A DNA stretch of 64,000 bases from an uncultured Prochlorococcus sp. (GTDB lineage Bacteria; Cyanobacteriota; Cyanobacteriia; PCC-6307; Cyanobiaceae): NCBI GenBank assembly GCA_902564235.1, contig CACFAG010000004.1, positions 16,565 to 80,564 of the forward strand. The letters are read 5' to 3'. The notes under the pieces were generated by a model that did no database searches, was not told where the DNA came from, and saw only the letters and a program-made list of their open reading frames with translations. The position numbers were made by a program, and so were the translations under genes. Shown here piece by piece: positions 27,808 to 35,848 of this stretch (position 1 is its first letter; each line of letters starts with the position of its first letter).

Positions 27808-28533
27808 ATGATTACATTATATCAATTTAGGCATAGTGCTTTTTGTTTAAAAACGAGAATGGCTCTTCATGCAAAAAAACTACTATATCGAGTTGAAGAA
27901 GTAACACCTGGAATAGGCCAATTTGAAATCTTTAAATTATCAGGTCAAAAACAAGTACCTGTAATAGTCGATAGTAATGATCAAGTTATTAATGACTCTT
28001 CAACTATTTGCGAATATATAGATAAAAAAAATGAAAACAATCCACTTTTTCCTGAGGATCCAATATTATTTGCACAATGCAAACTAATTGAAGACTGGGC
28101 AGATACCACAATGGCTACAACTTGTAGAAAAGCTTTAATAAAATCTGCCATAGAAAATCCACAGTTAAGAACTGCATTACTTCCAGATGAAATACCTTCT
28201 TCAGTTAAAAGTATTGTTGATAAATTACCTTTTGAAAATCTTAGTAAAATTTCTAATGTAGTTTTGCCTTCTAAAGATAATTTAGAACTCCAAAAATTAC
28301 TGGAAGCTTTATCAAAATCCTTGATCAACAAGAAATATTTAGTTGGAGATAGTTTATCAATTGCAGATATTTCAATTGCTGCTCAACTATCGCTTATTAA
28401 ATTTCCAAAGTCTGCAGGACCAATTCTTTCAGGAGAGGGAAGCCAAGAATACATAAACAACCCTTATTTAGAAAATCTTTTCATTTGGAGGAACAACTTA
28501 GAAGAATATCTTTTTAGTGCTAACTCTCAATAA
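27808..28533 (+). CDS. Glutathione S-transferase-like protein
   Basis: A 241-aa GST-fold protein: N-terminal thioredoxin-like domain LYQFRHSAFCLKTRMALHAKKLLYRVEEV, the cis-Pro segment QVPVIVDSNDQVINDSSTICEYI with the glutathione-binding Ser (DSST), and a C-terminal helical domain containing LVGDSLSIADISIAAQL. A Ser-x-x-Cys pattern (SAFCLKT) near the N-terminus resembles omega/beta-like GST active sites. Divergent from DUF751 and convergent on the lumenal protein, overlapping it by 14 bases. Substrate unknown. Confidence 0.85.
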   Translation: MITLYQFRHSAFCLKTRMALHAKKLLYRVEEVTPGIGQFEIFKLSGQKQVPVIVDSNDQVINDSSTICEYIDKKNENNPLFPEDPILFAQCKLIEDWADTTMATTCRKALIKSAIENPQLRTALLPDEIPSSVKSIVDKLPFENLSKISNVVLPSKDNLELQKLLEALSKSLINKKYLVGDSLSIADISIAAQLSLIKFPKSAGPILSGEGSQEYINNPYLENLFIWRNNLEEYLFSANSQ

Positions 28534-29227
28534 ATTCAAACTTCAATTTATATTTATTTGTTTTGATAGCATGAATAGAGGGATCACCAACTTTCGAACC
28601 ATAAGAAGCAACATATTGCACTCCACAAATTGATGGTTTGATTGAATTATCAACTTCCAACATTTCTTCGGAACATTTTTGAAATTTACTAATGGTCTCT
28701 ACTTGATTAATCCTTGAAGCACCAGGCTTATGTGCTGTTTGTATAACTAGCTCATCTGCGAAAAAAATATCATTATCTTGGATCTGATTTCTCCCTGTAA
28801 TTCTTGAATCAATATAAAAATCATCTTTTAAATAAGTAATTTGATTATTAATAGATTGAGGATCATTTACAACCTTGATTAATGTTTCACCAAATATTGC
28901 TTTTCCAATAGATTCAGAATTTTTTGCACGATTACCAACAATTAAATCTGAATCATTCTTAAAGAAATTTACTTTATAAATAACTGGCTCTTCTGAATCA
29001 TTAACTATATCTTGAGAAGTAACAAGCCAATTCCCCTCGAACCATTTAGGATAAATTAAATCCTTAGAAGTATCCGATAATTTAAAATTTGGCAAATATA
29101 ATTCTGGCCATTGATTTACACGATTTTCCAAAAACTCTCGTACGTTAGAATCTACTAGAGCAAAAGAACTTTCTAAAAAAATTCCTTGAAAAATCAAGCA
29201 AAGAACTAATCCAAGAAGAATTTTCAT
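28520..29227 (-). CDS. Conserved cyanobacterial exported protein (possibly DUF6816)
   Basis: A 235-aa protein with a signal peptide MKILLGLVLCLIFQGIFLESSFA, so lumenal or periplasmic. The mature part has LIYPKWFEGNWLVTSQDIVND and later FADELVIQTAHKPGASRINQVETISKFQ, which reminds me of the DUF6816 family shared with plant plastids; this family call is tentative. The function is unknown. It is divergent from the CRR7-like gene with start codons one base apart, so regulatory regions overlap coding sequence. Confidence 0.65.
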   Translation of the reverse strand: MKILLGLVLCLIFQGIFLESSFALVDSNVREFLENRVNQWPELYLPNFKLSDTSKDLIYPKWFEGNWLVTSQDIVNDSEEPVIYKVNFFKNDSDLIVGNRAKNSESIGKAIFGETLIKVVNDPQSINNQITYLKDDFYIDSRITGRNQIQDNDIFFADELVIQTAHKPGASRINQVETISKFQKCSEEMLEVDNSIKPSICGVQYVASYGSKVGDPSIHAIKTNKYKLKFEFIES

Positions 29228-29228
29228 T

Positions 29229-29486
29229 ATGTCAAATCCACTAATAAGAGCATCAGATCATTATGTATTATTAGAGCCAGATTCAAAGGAAAAAATTGTA
29301 TCAAAGCAAGAAGCAATTTTATGGTTGAAGAATTGGCTTAGTAAGACAGAAACACAAACAATATATCAAAATATAGAAGATCCTGATCAGGATTTTTTTG
29401 AAGAATTATTGGAAAGCACTTATGAATTAGAAATAAAATTAGGATACGTTATCAAATGGTTTGCAGTAAGAATTAAACCAGATTAA
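29229..29486 (+). CDS. CRR7-like protein (chlororespiratory reduction 7 family)
   Basis: An 85-aa acidic protein. The order of conserved parts, SDHYVLLEPDSKEKIVSKQEAILWLKNWL then the C-terminal ELEIKLGYVIKWFAVRIKPD, resembles the CRR7 family needed for NDH-1 function in plant plastids and found in cyanobacteria. I rate this as likely but not certain because the protein is short. Convergent on aroK with a 4-base overlap. Confidence 0.62.
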   Translation: MSNPLIRASDHYVLLEPDSKEKIVSKQEAILWLKNWLSKTETQTIYQNIEDPDQDFFEELLESTYELEIKLGYVIKWFAVRIKPD

Positions 29487-30040
29487 CTGATTATTTCATT
29501 ATGAATTTCATTAATTATTTTCATAGCAACTTCTTCAATATTTTCTTTTTTTACTTGAATTCTTAAATCTGCTTGAGAATACAAATTTTCTCTAGATTGA
29601 AAAATGCTCATATATAGATCATTTAGATTCTTTCCCTGAAGAAGTGGCCTATTTTGAATTTCATTTTTCAATCTTTCAATTGCTATATCTTTGTCGAGAT
29701 CTATCCAAGCAATTATTCCCTGTCTTAAGATTCCCCAATTTTCCGATTTGGTAACTATTCCTCCCCCAGTTGAGATTACTAATGAAGGAATTTTGATAGT
29801 TTCTTTAAGGCAGTTTGCTTCTAATTCGCGGAAATTATCTTCTCCTTCATCCTTAAAAATTTGATTGATAGATTTTTTTGCCAACTTCTCTATTAATGAA
29901 TCTAAATCAATATATTTATACTTCAATAATTCAGCCAGCTTCAAACCAGTTTGTGACTTACCAGAACCCATCATTCCTATTAAAAATATGCTTCTGCCCT
30001 TAATAGCATGAACTGTTTTTTCGATAATGGATTGTTCCAT
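29483..30040 (-). CDS. aroK: Shikimate kinase
   Basis: Phosphorylates shikimate at the 3-hydroxyl in aromatic amino acid synthesis. The 185-aa protein has the P-loop IGMMGSGKSQTG near residue 20-31, the shikimate-binding DLDSLIE near 46, FRELEANCL, STGGGIV near 88-96, and RPLLQGKN as the lid. All standard for AroK. Divergent from the tandem PTPS gene across 50 bases. Confidence 0.95.
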   Translation of the reverse strand: MEQSIIEKTVHAIKGRSIFLIGMMGSGKSQTGLKLAELLKYKYIDLDSLIEKLAKKSINQIFKDEGEDNFRELEANCLKETIKIPSLVISTGGGIVTKSENWGILRQGIIAWIDLDKDIAIERLKNEIQNRPLLQGKNLNDLYMSIFQSRENLYSQADLRIQVKKENIEEVAMKIINEIHNEIIS

Positions 30041-30090
30041 AAAGACAAAAGCGTATTTAAAACCTTAAGATAGTATTATCGCAGACAGTT

Positions 30091-31017
30091 ATGACTTCTA
30101 CACAATCCAAACCATCTCATGGAAAAGGACGTGAATGCGTCATAACTCGACGTGCATGCTTTAGTTCTAGTCACCGCTATTGGCTTCCTGAAAAAAGCCC
30201 AGAAGAAAATTTATCTCTTTTTGGAAAGTGCAGTATTGCACCAGGTCATGGTCATAATTATGAACTTATTGTTTCAATGGGAGGAGAACTAGACTCTGAT
30301 GGAATGGTACTTAATCTCTCTGATGTAAAACACTCTATTAAAGATAAGGTTACTGGACAATTAGATTTTCGTTTTTTAAATGATGTCTGGCCTGAATTTA
30401 ATGTTAATAATCAAGGAGGTATACTTCCCACAACTGAAGCATTAGTAAAGGTCATTTGGAGTCGTCTGAAGGATGATTTACCTCTTACAAGTCTAAGACT
30501 TTATGAAAACCCAAATTTATGGGCAGATTATTTTGGAAAAAACATGGAAGCATTTTTAACTGTACAAACTCATTTTGCAGCCGCTCATAGACTTGCAAAA
30601 GAAGAGATATCCTTTGATGAAAATAAAAAAATCTATGGGAAATGTGCCAGAGTTAATGGACATGGTCATAACTATCTTGTCGATATAACTGTAAAAGGAG
30701 ATATTGATAAAAGAACAGGAATGGTTTGCGACTTATCTGCCCTTCAAGAGATAATTAACGATTTAATTGTTGAACAACTAGATCATACTTTTCTTAATAA
30801 AGACATCGAATTTTTCCATAATTGTGTTCCAACTGCTGAAAATATAGCTTTATATATTTCTGATATTCTTAAAAAACCAATACATAATCTTGGTGCAAAA
30901 TTACACAAAATAAGACTCCAAGAGAGTCCAAATAATGCTGCAGAAATTTATGTTGATCAAAAGTTAACCAATTCGTTGAAGTTGAAATTGGAAAATAGTT
31001 TAGTCACGCAAACTTGA
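30091..31017 (+). CDS. Tandem 6-pyruvoyl-tetrahydropterin synthase/QueD-like protein
   Basis: A 308-aa protein with two PTPS domains in a row. Domain 1 (about residues 15-150) has CFSSSHRYW, GKCSIAPGHGHNY and LDFRFLND; domain 2 (about 152-295) has THFAAAHRL, GKCARVNGHGHNY, LDHTFLN and RLQES. In the family the two histidines of HGH plus an upstream His bind zinc, and Cys, Asp and His form the catalytic relay. Domain 2 keeps all of them; in domain 1 the LDH position reads LDF, so its His is missing. Likely role in pterin or queuosine-precursor synthesis. Coupled to the downstream RibD-like gene by a 4-base overlap. Confidence 0.85.
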   Translation: MTSTQSKPSHGKGRECVITRRACFSSSHRYWLPEKSPEENLSLFGKCSIAPGHGHNYELIVSMGGELDSDGMVLNLSDVKHSIKDKVTGQLDFRFLNDVWPEFNVNNQGGILPTTEALVKVIWSRLKDDLPLTSLRLYENPNLWADYFGKNMEAFLTVQTHFAAAHRLAKEEISFDENKKIYGKCARVNGHGHNYLVDITVKGDIDKRTGMVCDLSALQEIINDLIVEQLDHTFLNKDIEFFHNCVPTAENIALYISDILKKPIHNLGAKLHKIRLQESPNNAAEIYVDQKLTNSLKLKLENSLVTQT

Positions 31018-31664
31018 ATATCCCAAGAGTAATAATTGTTATAGCATCAAGTCTTGATGGGAGAATTGCATTTCCTAGAGGTGGAGAATCTCATCTTGGA
31101 AGCGATGAAGATAAAAAAATATTAAATCAAAACTTATCAATGGTTGACGCCACCATTTTTGGTTTAGGTACTTTAATAGCTCATCAATCAACTTACCTAG
31201 TTAAAAATCTCACTGATAATGACGATGTAAACATATCAAAAAGCCAACCAATTTCTATAGTTGCTTCAAATAGCAAAAAATTTAAAAGTAATTGGAAATA
31301 CTTTCGTCAACCAATTAGAAGATGGCTAATAAGTTCAAGTAAAGTTGATAACTCGTCGAATAATGAATTCGAGAAAGAACTCTTTTTCGAAGATTCATGG
31401 AAAAAAACTTTAATTTCACTTAAAAAACAAGGGATAAATGATTTAGCTCTGCTAGGAGGTGCAAAACTTATAAATTCATTCATAAAAGAGGATCTAATAA
31501 CAGATATAAAAATTACAATAATTCCACGAATCATTGGAGGTAAATATACATGGATCCCTCCAGAACAAACAAATGCGATTTTTAATCTCAAAAGGCTATG
31601 GGAAATAAAATCAATTAAAAATTTAATGAATAATGAAATCCATGTTCATTACAAAAAGATTTGA
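31014..31664 (+). CDS. RibD C-terminal/dihydrofolate-reductase-like reductase
   Basis: A 216-aa NADPH-dependent reductase-like protein: RVIIVIASSLDGRIAFPRGGESHLGSDEDKK at the N-terminus and DLALLGGAKLINSFIKEDLITDIKITIIPRIIGG near the C-terminus match the RibD_C fold. It has no deaminase domain, so it is not full RibD. TTG start overlaps the stop of the PTPS gene (TTGA), suggesting coupled translation. A pterin-related reduction is plausible from that context but unproven; riboflavin synthesis is the alternative. Confidence 0.8.
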   Translation: MNIPRVIIVIASSLDGRIAFPRGGESHLGSDEDKKILNQNLSMVDATIFGLGTLIAHQSTYLVKNLTDNDDVNISKSQPISIVASNSKKFKSNWKYFRQPIRRWLISSSKVDNSSNNEFEKELFFEDSWKKTLISLKKQGINDLALLGGAKLINSFIKEDLITDIKITIIPRIIGGKYTWIPPEQTNAIFNLKRLWEIKSIKNLMNNEIHVHYKKI

Positions 31665-31681
31665 AATAGTTTCAATAATAA

Positions 31682-32836
31682 ATGAACCAAAAAATACATA
31701 AAGTTGAAGTCAAATTGTCAATTAAGGAAATCTCCAAGGAGATATGGAATGAATTAGCAAATGAAATTAATAATCCATTTTATGAATGGACTTGGATTAA
31801 AAACCTTGAGATGTCTAAAAGTGTTTCAAGAGAAACTGGTTGGCAGCCTCTATATTTTGTTGCTTATAAAAATGAAGAAATACTAGGAATTGCCCCACTT
31901 TTTTTAAAAAATCATAGCTATGGAGAATTCATTTTTGACCAATCATTTGCAAGATTGGCTCAAGAGCTGAATTTAAATTATTACCCTAAATTAATTGGAA
32001 TGAGTCCTTATAGTCCTGTAAATGGATATCAATTTCTTTATAAAAAAAATAAAGACAAGAAAGAAATTACAAATTTACTTATAAACCATATCGAAAGCTT
32101 TGCAATTACAAACAAAATCCTAAGTTGTAATTTTTTATATATTGATGAACGCTGGGGTAACCATCTTAAATCTTTGGGATACTATGAATGGATAAACTCC
32201 AGCAGTGAATGGAGGAGTAATGGAGAAAAAACATTTGACGATTTTCTATCTAGATTTAACTCCAATCAGAGAAAAAATATAAAAAAAGAGAGGAAATCAA
32301 TTACTAAACAAGACATTAAAGTAGAAATTTTTAATGAAGATGATATCAACCAAGAAATCCTCAAAAAAATGCATAATTTTTATGAACAGCATTGTTCGAG
32401 GTGGGGAGTTTGGGGAAGTAAATATCTAACATCTACATTTTTCGAAACACTAGTTGATAATAAAAAAAACCTTTTACTTTTTAGTGCAGCAAAACATGAT
32501 TCAAATGAAATTTTTGCTATGTCGATGTGCGTTAAAAATAAAAACAACTTATGGGGTAGATATTGGGGTAGCCAAGAAGACATATCTAATTTACATTTTG
32601 AATTATGCTACTATCAGCCAATTGAATGGGCGATAAAAAATAATATCCATTTTTTTGATCCTGGAGCGGGTGGTAAACATAAAAGGCGGAGAGGGTTTTT
32701 TGCAAAAAGTTCCATTAGCTTGCTTAAGTGGTTTGACAAAAATATGGAAAATATAATTTATCCTTGGCTAAACGAAGTTAATAAACAAACTGAGACTGAA
32801 ATTGAATTGGAGAATAATTCTATACCCTTTAAATAA
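31682..32836 (+). CDS. FemAB-like (DUF482) GNAT-fold acyltransferase-like protein
   Basis: A 384-aa protein of the family formerly called DUF482. Key parts: NPFYEWTWIKNLEMSKSVSRETGWQPLYFVAY and ILGIAPLFLKNHSYGEFIFDQSFA near the start, FDDFLSRFNSNQRKNIKKERKSI in the middle, and the C-terminal FFDPGAGGKHKRRRGFFAKS. FemAB relatives transfer amino acids or acyl groups; the substrate here is unknown. It follows the RibD-like gene by 17 bases in the same direction. Confidence 0.83.
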   Translation: MNQKIHKVEVKLSIKEISKEIWNELANEINNPFYEWTWIKNLEMSKSVSRETGWQPLYFVAYKNEEILGIAPLFLKNHSYGEFIFDQSFARLAQELNLNYYPKLIGMSPYSPVNGYQFLYKKNKDKKEITNLLINHIESFAITNKILSCNFLYIDERWGNHLKSLGYYEWINSSSEWRSNGEKTFDDFLSRFNSNQRKNIKKERKSITKQDIKVEIFNEDDINQEILKKMHNFYEQHCSRWGVWGSKYLTSTFFETLVDNKKNLLLFSAAKHDSNEIFAMSMCVKNKNNLWGRYWGSQEDISNLHFELCYYQPIEWAIKNNIHFFDPGAGGKHKRRRGFFAKSSISLLKWFDKNMENIIYPWLNEVNKQTETEIELENNSIPFK

Positions 32837-32896
32837 ACTATTATTTGGCTTACCAAAGATTATATTAGTAATATAGTTTTTTATTAATTTCTAAGA

Positions 32897-33283
32897 ATGG
32901 ATTCTAATAAAAGTTTAGATGAAAAAATAAAGATTGATAATAATCTATCCAACCGATATATAGGCTTAGATCCAAACGGTTATTTTATTATAAAAGTAGA
33001 TTTAGAGGAAAATAGAATAATTTTGGAGCATTTTTTAAATAACATCGATGAGGAAGGCTATGCGCTTGACCCGGAAACAAATGAACCAATTAAATGCAAC
33101 TCTCAAAATAAAAGAGTTAGTAATGAAGTTTTTAAAGGTATTAGCGCGAAACAACTTGGAATATTGATCACTGAAGAAAGAAATGACTTAATAAGCAGAT
33201 TCGACCATGCTCTATATTTAGGCCGGGAACTACAAAAAGCAGAAGAATGTTTATACAAAAAATTACCCTATATCCAAGATTAA
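32897..33283 (+). CDS. DUF4346 family protein
   Basis: A 128-aa soluble protein with RYIGLDPNGYFIIKVDLEENRIILEHFLNNIDEEGYALDPETNEPIKCNSQNKRVSNEVFKGISAKQLGILITEE, which I associate with the cyanobacterial DUF4346 family; function unknown. There is no signal or membrane segment. It lies 60 bases after the FemAB-like gene and about 65 before petL, in the same direction. Confidence 0.68.
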   Translation: MDSNKSLDEKIKIDNNLSNRYIGLDPNGYFIIKVDLEENRIILEHFLNNIDEEGYALDPETNEPIKCNSQNKRVSNEVFKGISAKQLGILITEERNDLISRFDHALYLGRELQKAEECLYKKLPYIQD

Positions 33284-33347
33284 GAAATTAAACGAAAAAA
33301 TTTAATCTTTTCATCTGATGTTAAATTAAATAAAAATAAAAAAATTA

Positions 33348-33440
33348 ATGAACATCATTTTCTATTTTGCATTTATTGGTTTTGGTTTTGGAGCTGCTTT
33401 CGCATTAGATAAGCTCTTAAGAGCAGTTAAATTAATTTAA
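33348..33440 (+). CDS. petL: Cytochrome b6-f complex subunit PetL
   Basis: A 30-codon gene missing from the ORF track. It encodes MNIIFYFAFIGFGFGAAFALDKLLRAVKLI: one membrane helix followed by the short basic tail LRAVKLI. From memory, the Synechocystis PetL ends with the same LRAVKLI tail, and length fits the family (about 30 aa). PetL is a small peripheral helix that stabilises the b6-f complex on the thylakoid. Start ATG at 33348 is the only in-frame Met; the stop lies 5 bases from the convergent rimO stop. Confidence 0.82.
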   Translation: MNIIFYFAFIGFGFGAAFALDKLLRAVKLI

Positions 33441-33445
33441 AATAA

Positions 33446-34810
33446 CTACAAAATTTTAATAGTCTCTCCATACAAGTCATATTCATCCGCAAAAGAAATA
33501 TTTGCTTCAACAAATTTACCAATATAATTTTTCAAATCAATTTTATCTTTAACAGATAAAATTACAGTTCCGTCAATTTCAGGAGCGAAATTGTAAGACC
33601 GACCTGTTAATTCGTTATTGTCTGATATTTTTTCTACCAAAATCTTCATTTTTGAACCGACATATGTCTGATTTTTATCTTTAGAGATATTTTGTTGTAG
33701 TGAAATAACGTTATCTTTTCTCGCCTTTGCAACCTCTGGGGATACTCTATTTGGTAAATCAAAAGCTGAAGTTCCTTCCTCAGGAGAAAAAATAAACACA
33801 CCTACATGATCAAACTTATTTCTATTCAAAAATTTAAGAAGGTGTTCAAAATGTTCTTTTTTTTCTCCTGGGAACCCAACAATAAGACTAGTTCTTAATA
33901 CAGCAGATGGAATTTCTTCTCTAATTTTGCCCAAAATTGATTCATTTAAAGAAGCCTGCCAAGGTCTATTCATACTCTTCAAAACATCTGGATGACTATG
34001 CTGAAGGGGTAAATCGAAATAGGGTACTATATTTTTTGAATCTTTAAATGCTCTAATAATTTCATCAGTTAAACCAGTTGGATAAGCATAATGTATCCTT
34101 ATCCAAGGAATTAAAACTTTTGAAAGCTCATTCAAAAGTTTAGCTAATGAAGGTTTTCCATAAATATCTTGTCCATAATTAGTTGTTATTTGACTAATTA
34201 GTATGATTTCTTGAATACCCTGTTTTGCAAGAGTTTTAGCCTCTAAAACTATAGATTCTATTGTTCTACTTCTTTGAGGACCTCTCAACTTGGGAATAAT
34301 GCAAAAAGCACATTTATAATCACAACCTTCAGCAATCCGAATATAAGCAACAAACTTTTTTTTATCTACATAACGAGGTGTCACCTCATCTGCAATAAAT
34401 TCAGGTATTTTTGAGACTTCATTAACGATTTCTCCTTTTTCTACTCTATTCAAAACCTTAACTATCTTTTGATAATCTCCTGTTCCAACCAAAGCTTTTA
34501 TTTCAGGTATTTCTTTTAGAAGTTCATCTTTAAAATGCTGAGCCATACAGCCTGCAACTATTACTTCCTTTCCTTGATTTGTATAATCTAGAATTTTTCT
34601 AATTGATTCTTCTCTGGCTGTTTCAATAAAACTGCAAGTATTTACAATAATCACATTTGCATCATTTATATTGCTGTCAACTTCATAACCTTCTTTATCT
34701 AATAAGCCTTGCATATGTTCAGTATCAACAAGATTTTTCTCACAGCCGACATGACTGAATGCAATCTTAGATAGTTTTTTTTCTTTTTCATTGATACTAT
34801 TTTGTTTCAC
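33446..34810 (-). CDS. rimO: Ribosomal protein S12 methylthiotransferase RimO
   Basis: Radical-SAM enzyme that methylthiolates an Asp of ribosomal protein S12. The 454-aa protein has the N-terminal UPF0004 cysteines ([23 protein letters not shown]), the radical-SAM cluster CDYKCAFC near residue 162, RGPQRSR, and a C-terminal TRAM domain. GCEKNLVD and CDYKCAFC are typical of RimO rather than MiaB, whose motifs differ. Converges on petL and is divergent from the VKOR gene. Confidence 0.9.
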   Translation of the reverse strand: MKQNSINEKEKKLSKIAFSHVGCEKNLVDTEHMQGLLDKEGYEVDSNINDANVIIVNTCSFIETAREESIRKILDYTNQGKEVIVAGCMAQHFKDELLKEIPEIKALVGTGDYQKIVKVLNRVEKGEIVNEVSKIPEFIADEVTPRYVDKKKFVAYIRIAEGCDYKCAFCIIPKLRGPQRSRTIESIVLEAKTLAKQGIQEIILISQITTNYGQDIYGKPSLAKLLNELSKVLIPWIRIHYAYPTGLTDEIIRAFKDSKNIVPYFDLPLQHSHPDVLKSMNRPWQASLNESILGKIREEIPSAVLRTSLIVGFPGEKKEHFEHLLKFLNRNKFDHVGVFIFSPEEGTSAFDLPNRVSPEVAKARKDNVISLQQNISKDKNQTYVGSKMKILVEKISDNNELTGRSYNFAPEIDGTVILSVKDKIDLKNYIGKFVEANISFADEYDLYGETIKIL

Positions 34811-34912
34811 AACTTTAAAAAGAATTAAAAGATTTAGCTAGCATTTCGTATACAACTCTCATGCCAAGATAATATTAGGATAGATAACGTAATTAACAAA
34901 CTTTCATTTTGT

Positions 34913-35848
34913 ATGACCCTTAAGACTTCGAACAGAAGAAATAAAAAAGATTTGAAATGGCCAAAAATCATAATCGCAATTCTTAGCACTATTGGCATAG
35001 TTGATACAGGTTCGATTACTTTAAAAAACTGGGGATTATTTACTTCGCTTTCATGCCCAGGAATACAAAATGGCTGTGAAACAGTTTTAAATAGTCCTTG
35101 GGGTACTTTATTTGAAAATAATCAAGTTAATATACCTCTCTCATTGGCTGGATTTATAGCTTATTTATCAATATTAGTTATCACAATAATACTTTCACTT
35201 AATTTAATTTCCCCAAAAGAAAAACTAAGTAAATTTTTATGGTGGTTAGTTTTTCTATTATCTTGTGCGTCATCAACATTTAGCTTTTTATTGATCAATA
35301 TAATGTTTTTTAAAATTCAAGCATATTGCTTTTTTTGTATACTTTCAGCAATTTTATCATTTTCTATATTTATAATTTCTATGATTGGAGCAAAGTTTGA
35401 AAGTAGAGAACCTATGATTTTTAGAGGTTTCATAGTAGCCATTAGTGTTCTACTGGGAGGTCTAATTTGGTCAACAAACGTTGACCCATCTAATGCTATT
35501 GATATTGCAAGACCCACTGAAAATATATCACCGATAATTACCACTTCAAGCTCTCCCCAAAAAGTGAAATTTGCAAAATTTCTAAGTGAAAATAATATTA
35601 TTATGTATAGTGCATACTGGTGCCCGCACTGCCACGATCAGAAACAATTATTTGGTAAGGAAGCAGTTAAAGAATTAAAAGTAGTTGAATGTGCTAAAGA
35701 CGGAAAATATAGTGAATATGAGCTATGCCAAAGCAAAGGAATCAGCGGATTTCCCTCTTGGGAAATAGATGGAGAAATCATTAGTGGTACTAGAGACTTG
35801 AATGAATTAGCCATTAAGACAAGCTATCAAGGAGATACTAATTTTTAA
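34913..35848 (+). CDS. VKOR-thioredoxin fusion (disulfide bond catalyst)
   Basis: A 311-aa membrane protein that makes disulfides in the periplasm or lumen using quinone as electron acceptor. Order: cytosolic tail; VKOR domain with the loop cysteines SCPGIQNGCETVL near residue 49-61 and the CXXC AYCFFCIL near 133-140; then a DsbA/thioredoxin-like domain with YWCPHCHD near 238 and a cis-Pro FPSWEI near 282. The order matches the cyanobacterial and plant (LTO1) fusion. Membrane helices alternate through residues 20-200. All catalytic Cys pairs are present. It converges on nadB with an 11-base overlap. Confidence 0.93.
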   Translation: MTLKTSNRRNKKDLKWPKIIIAILSTIGIVDTGSITLKNWGLFTSLSCPGIQNGCETVLNSPWGTLFENNQVNIPLSLAGFIAYLSILVITIILSLNLISPKEKLSKFLWWLVFLLSCASSTFSFLLINIMFFKIQAYCFFCILSAILSFSIFIISMIGAKFESREPMIFRGFIVAISVLLGGLIWSTNVDPSNAIDIARPTENISPIITTSSSPQKVKFAKFLSENNIIMYSAYWCPHCHDQKQLFGKEAVKELKVVECAKDGKYSEYELCQSKGISGFPSWEIDGEIISGTRDLNELAIKTSYQGDTNF

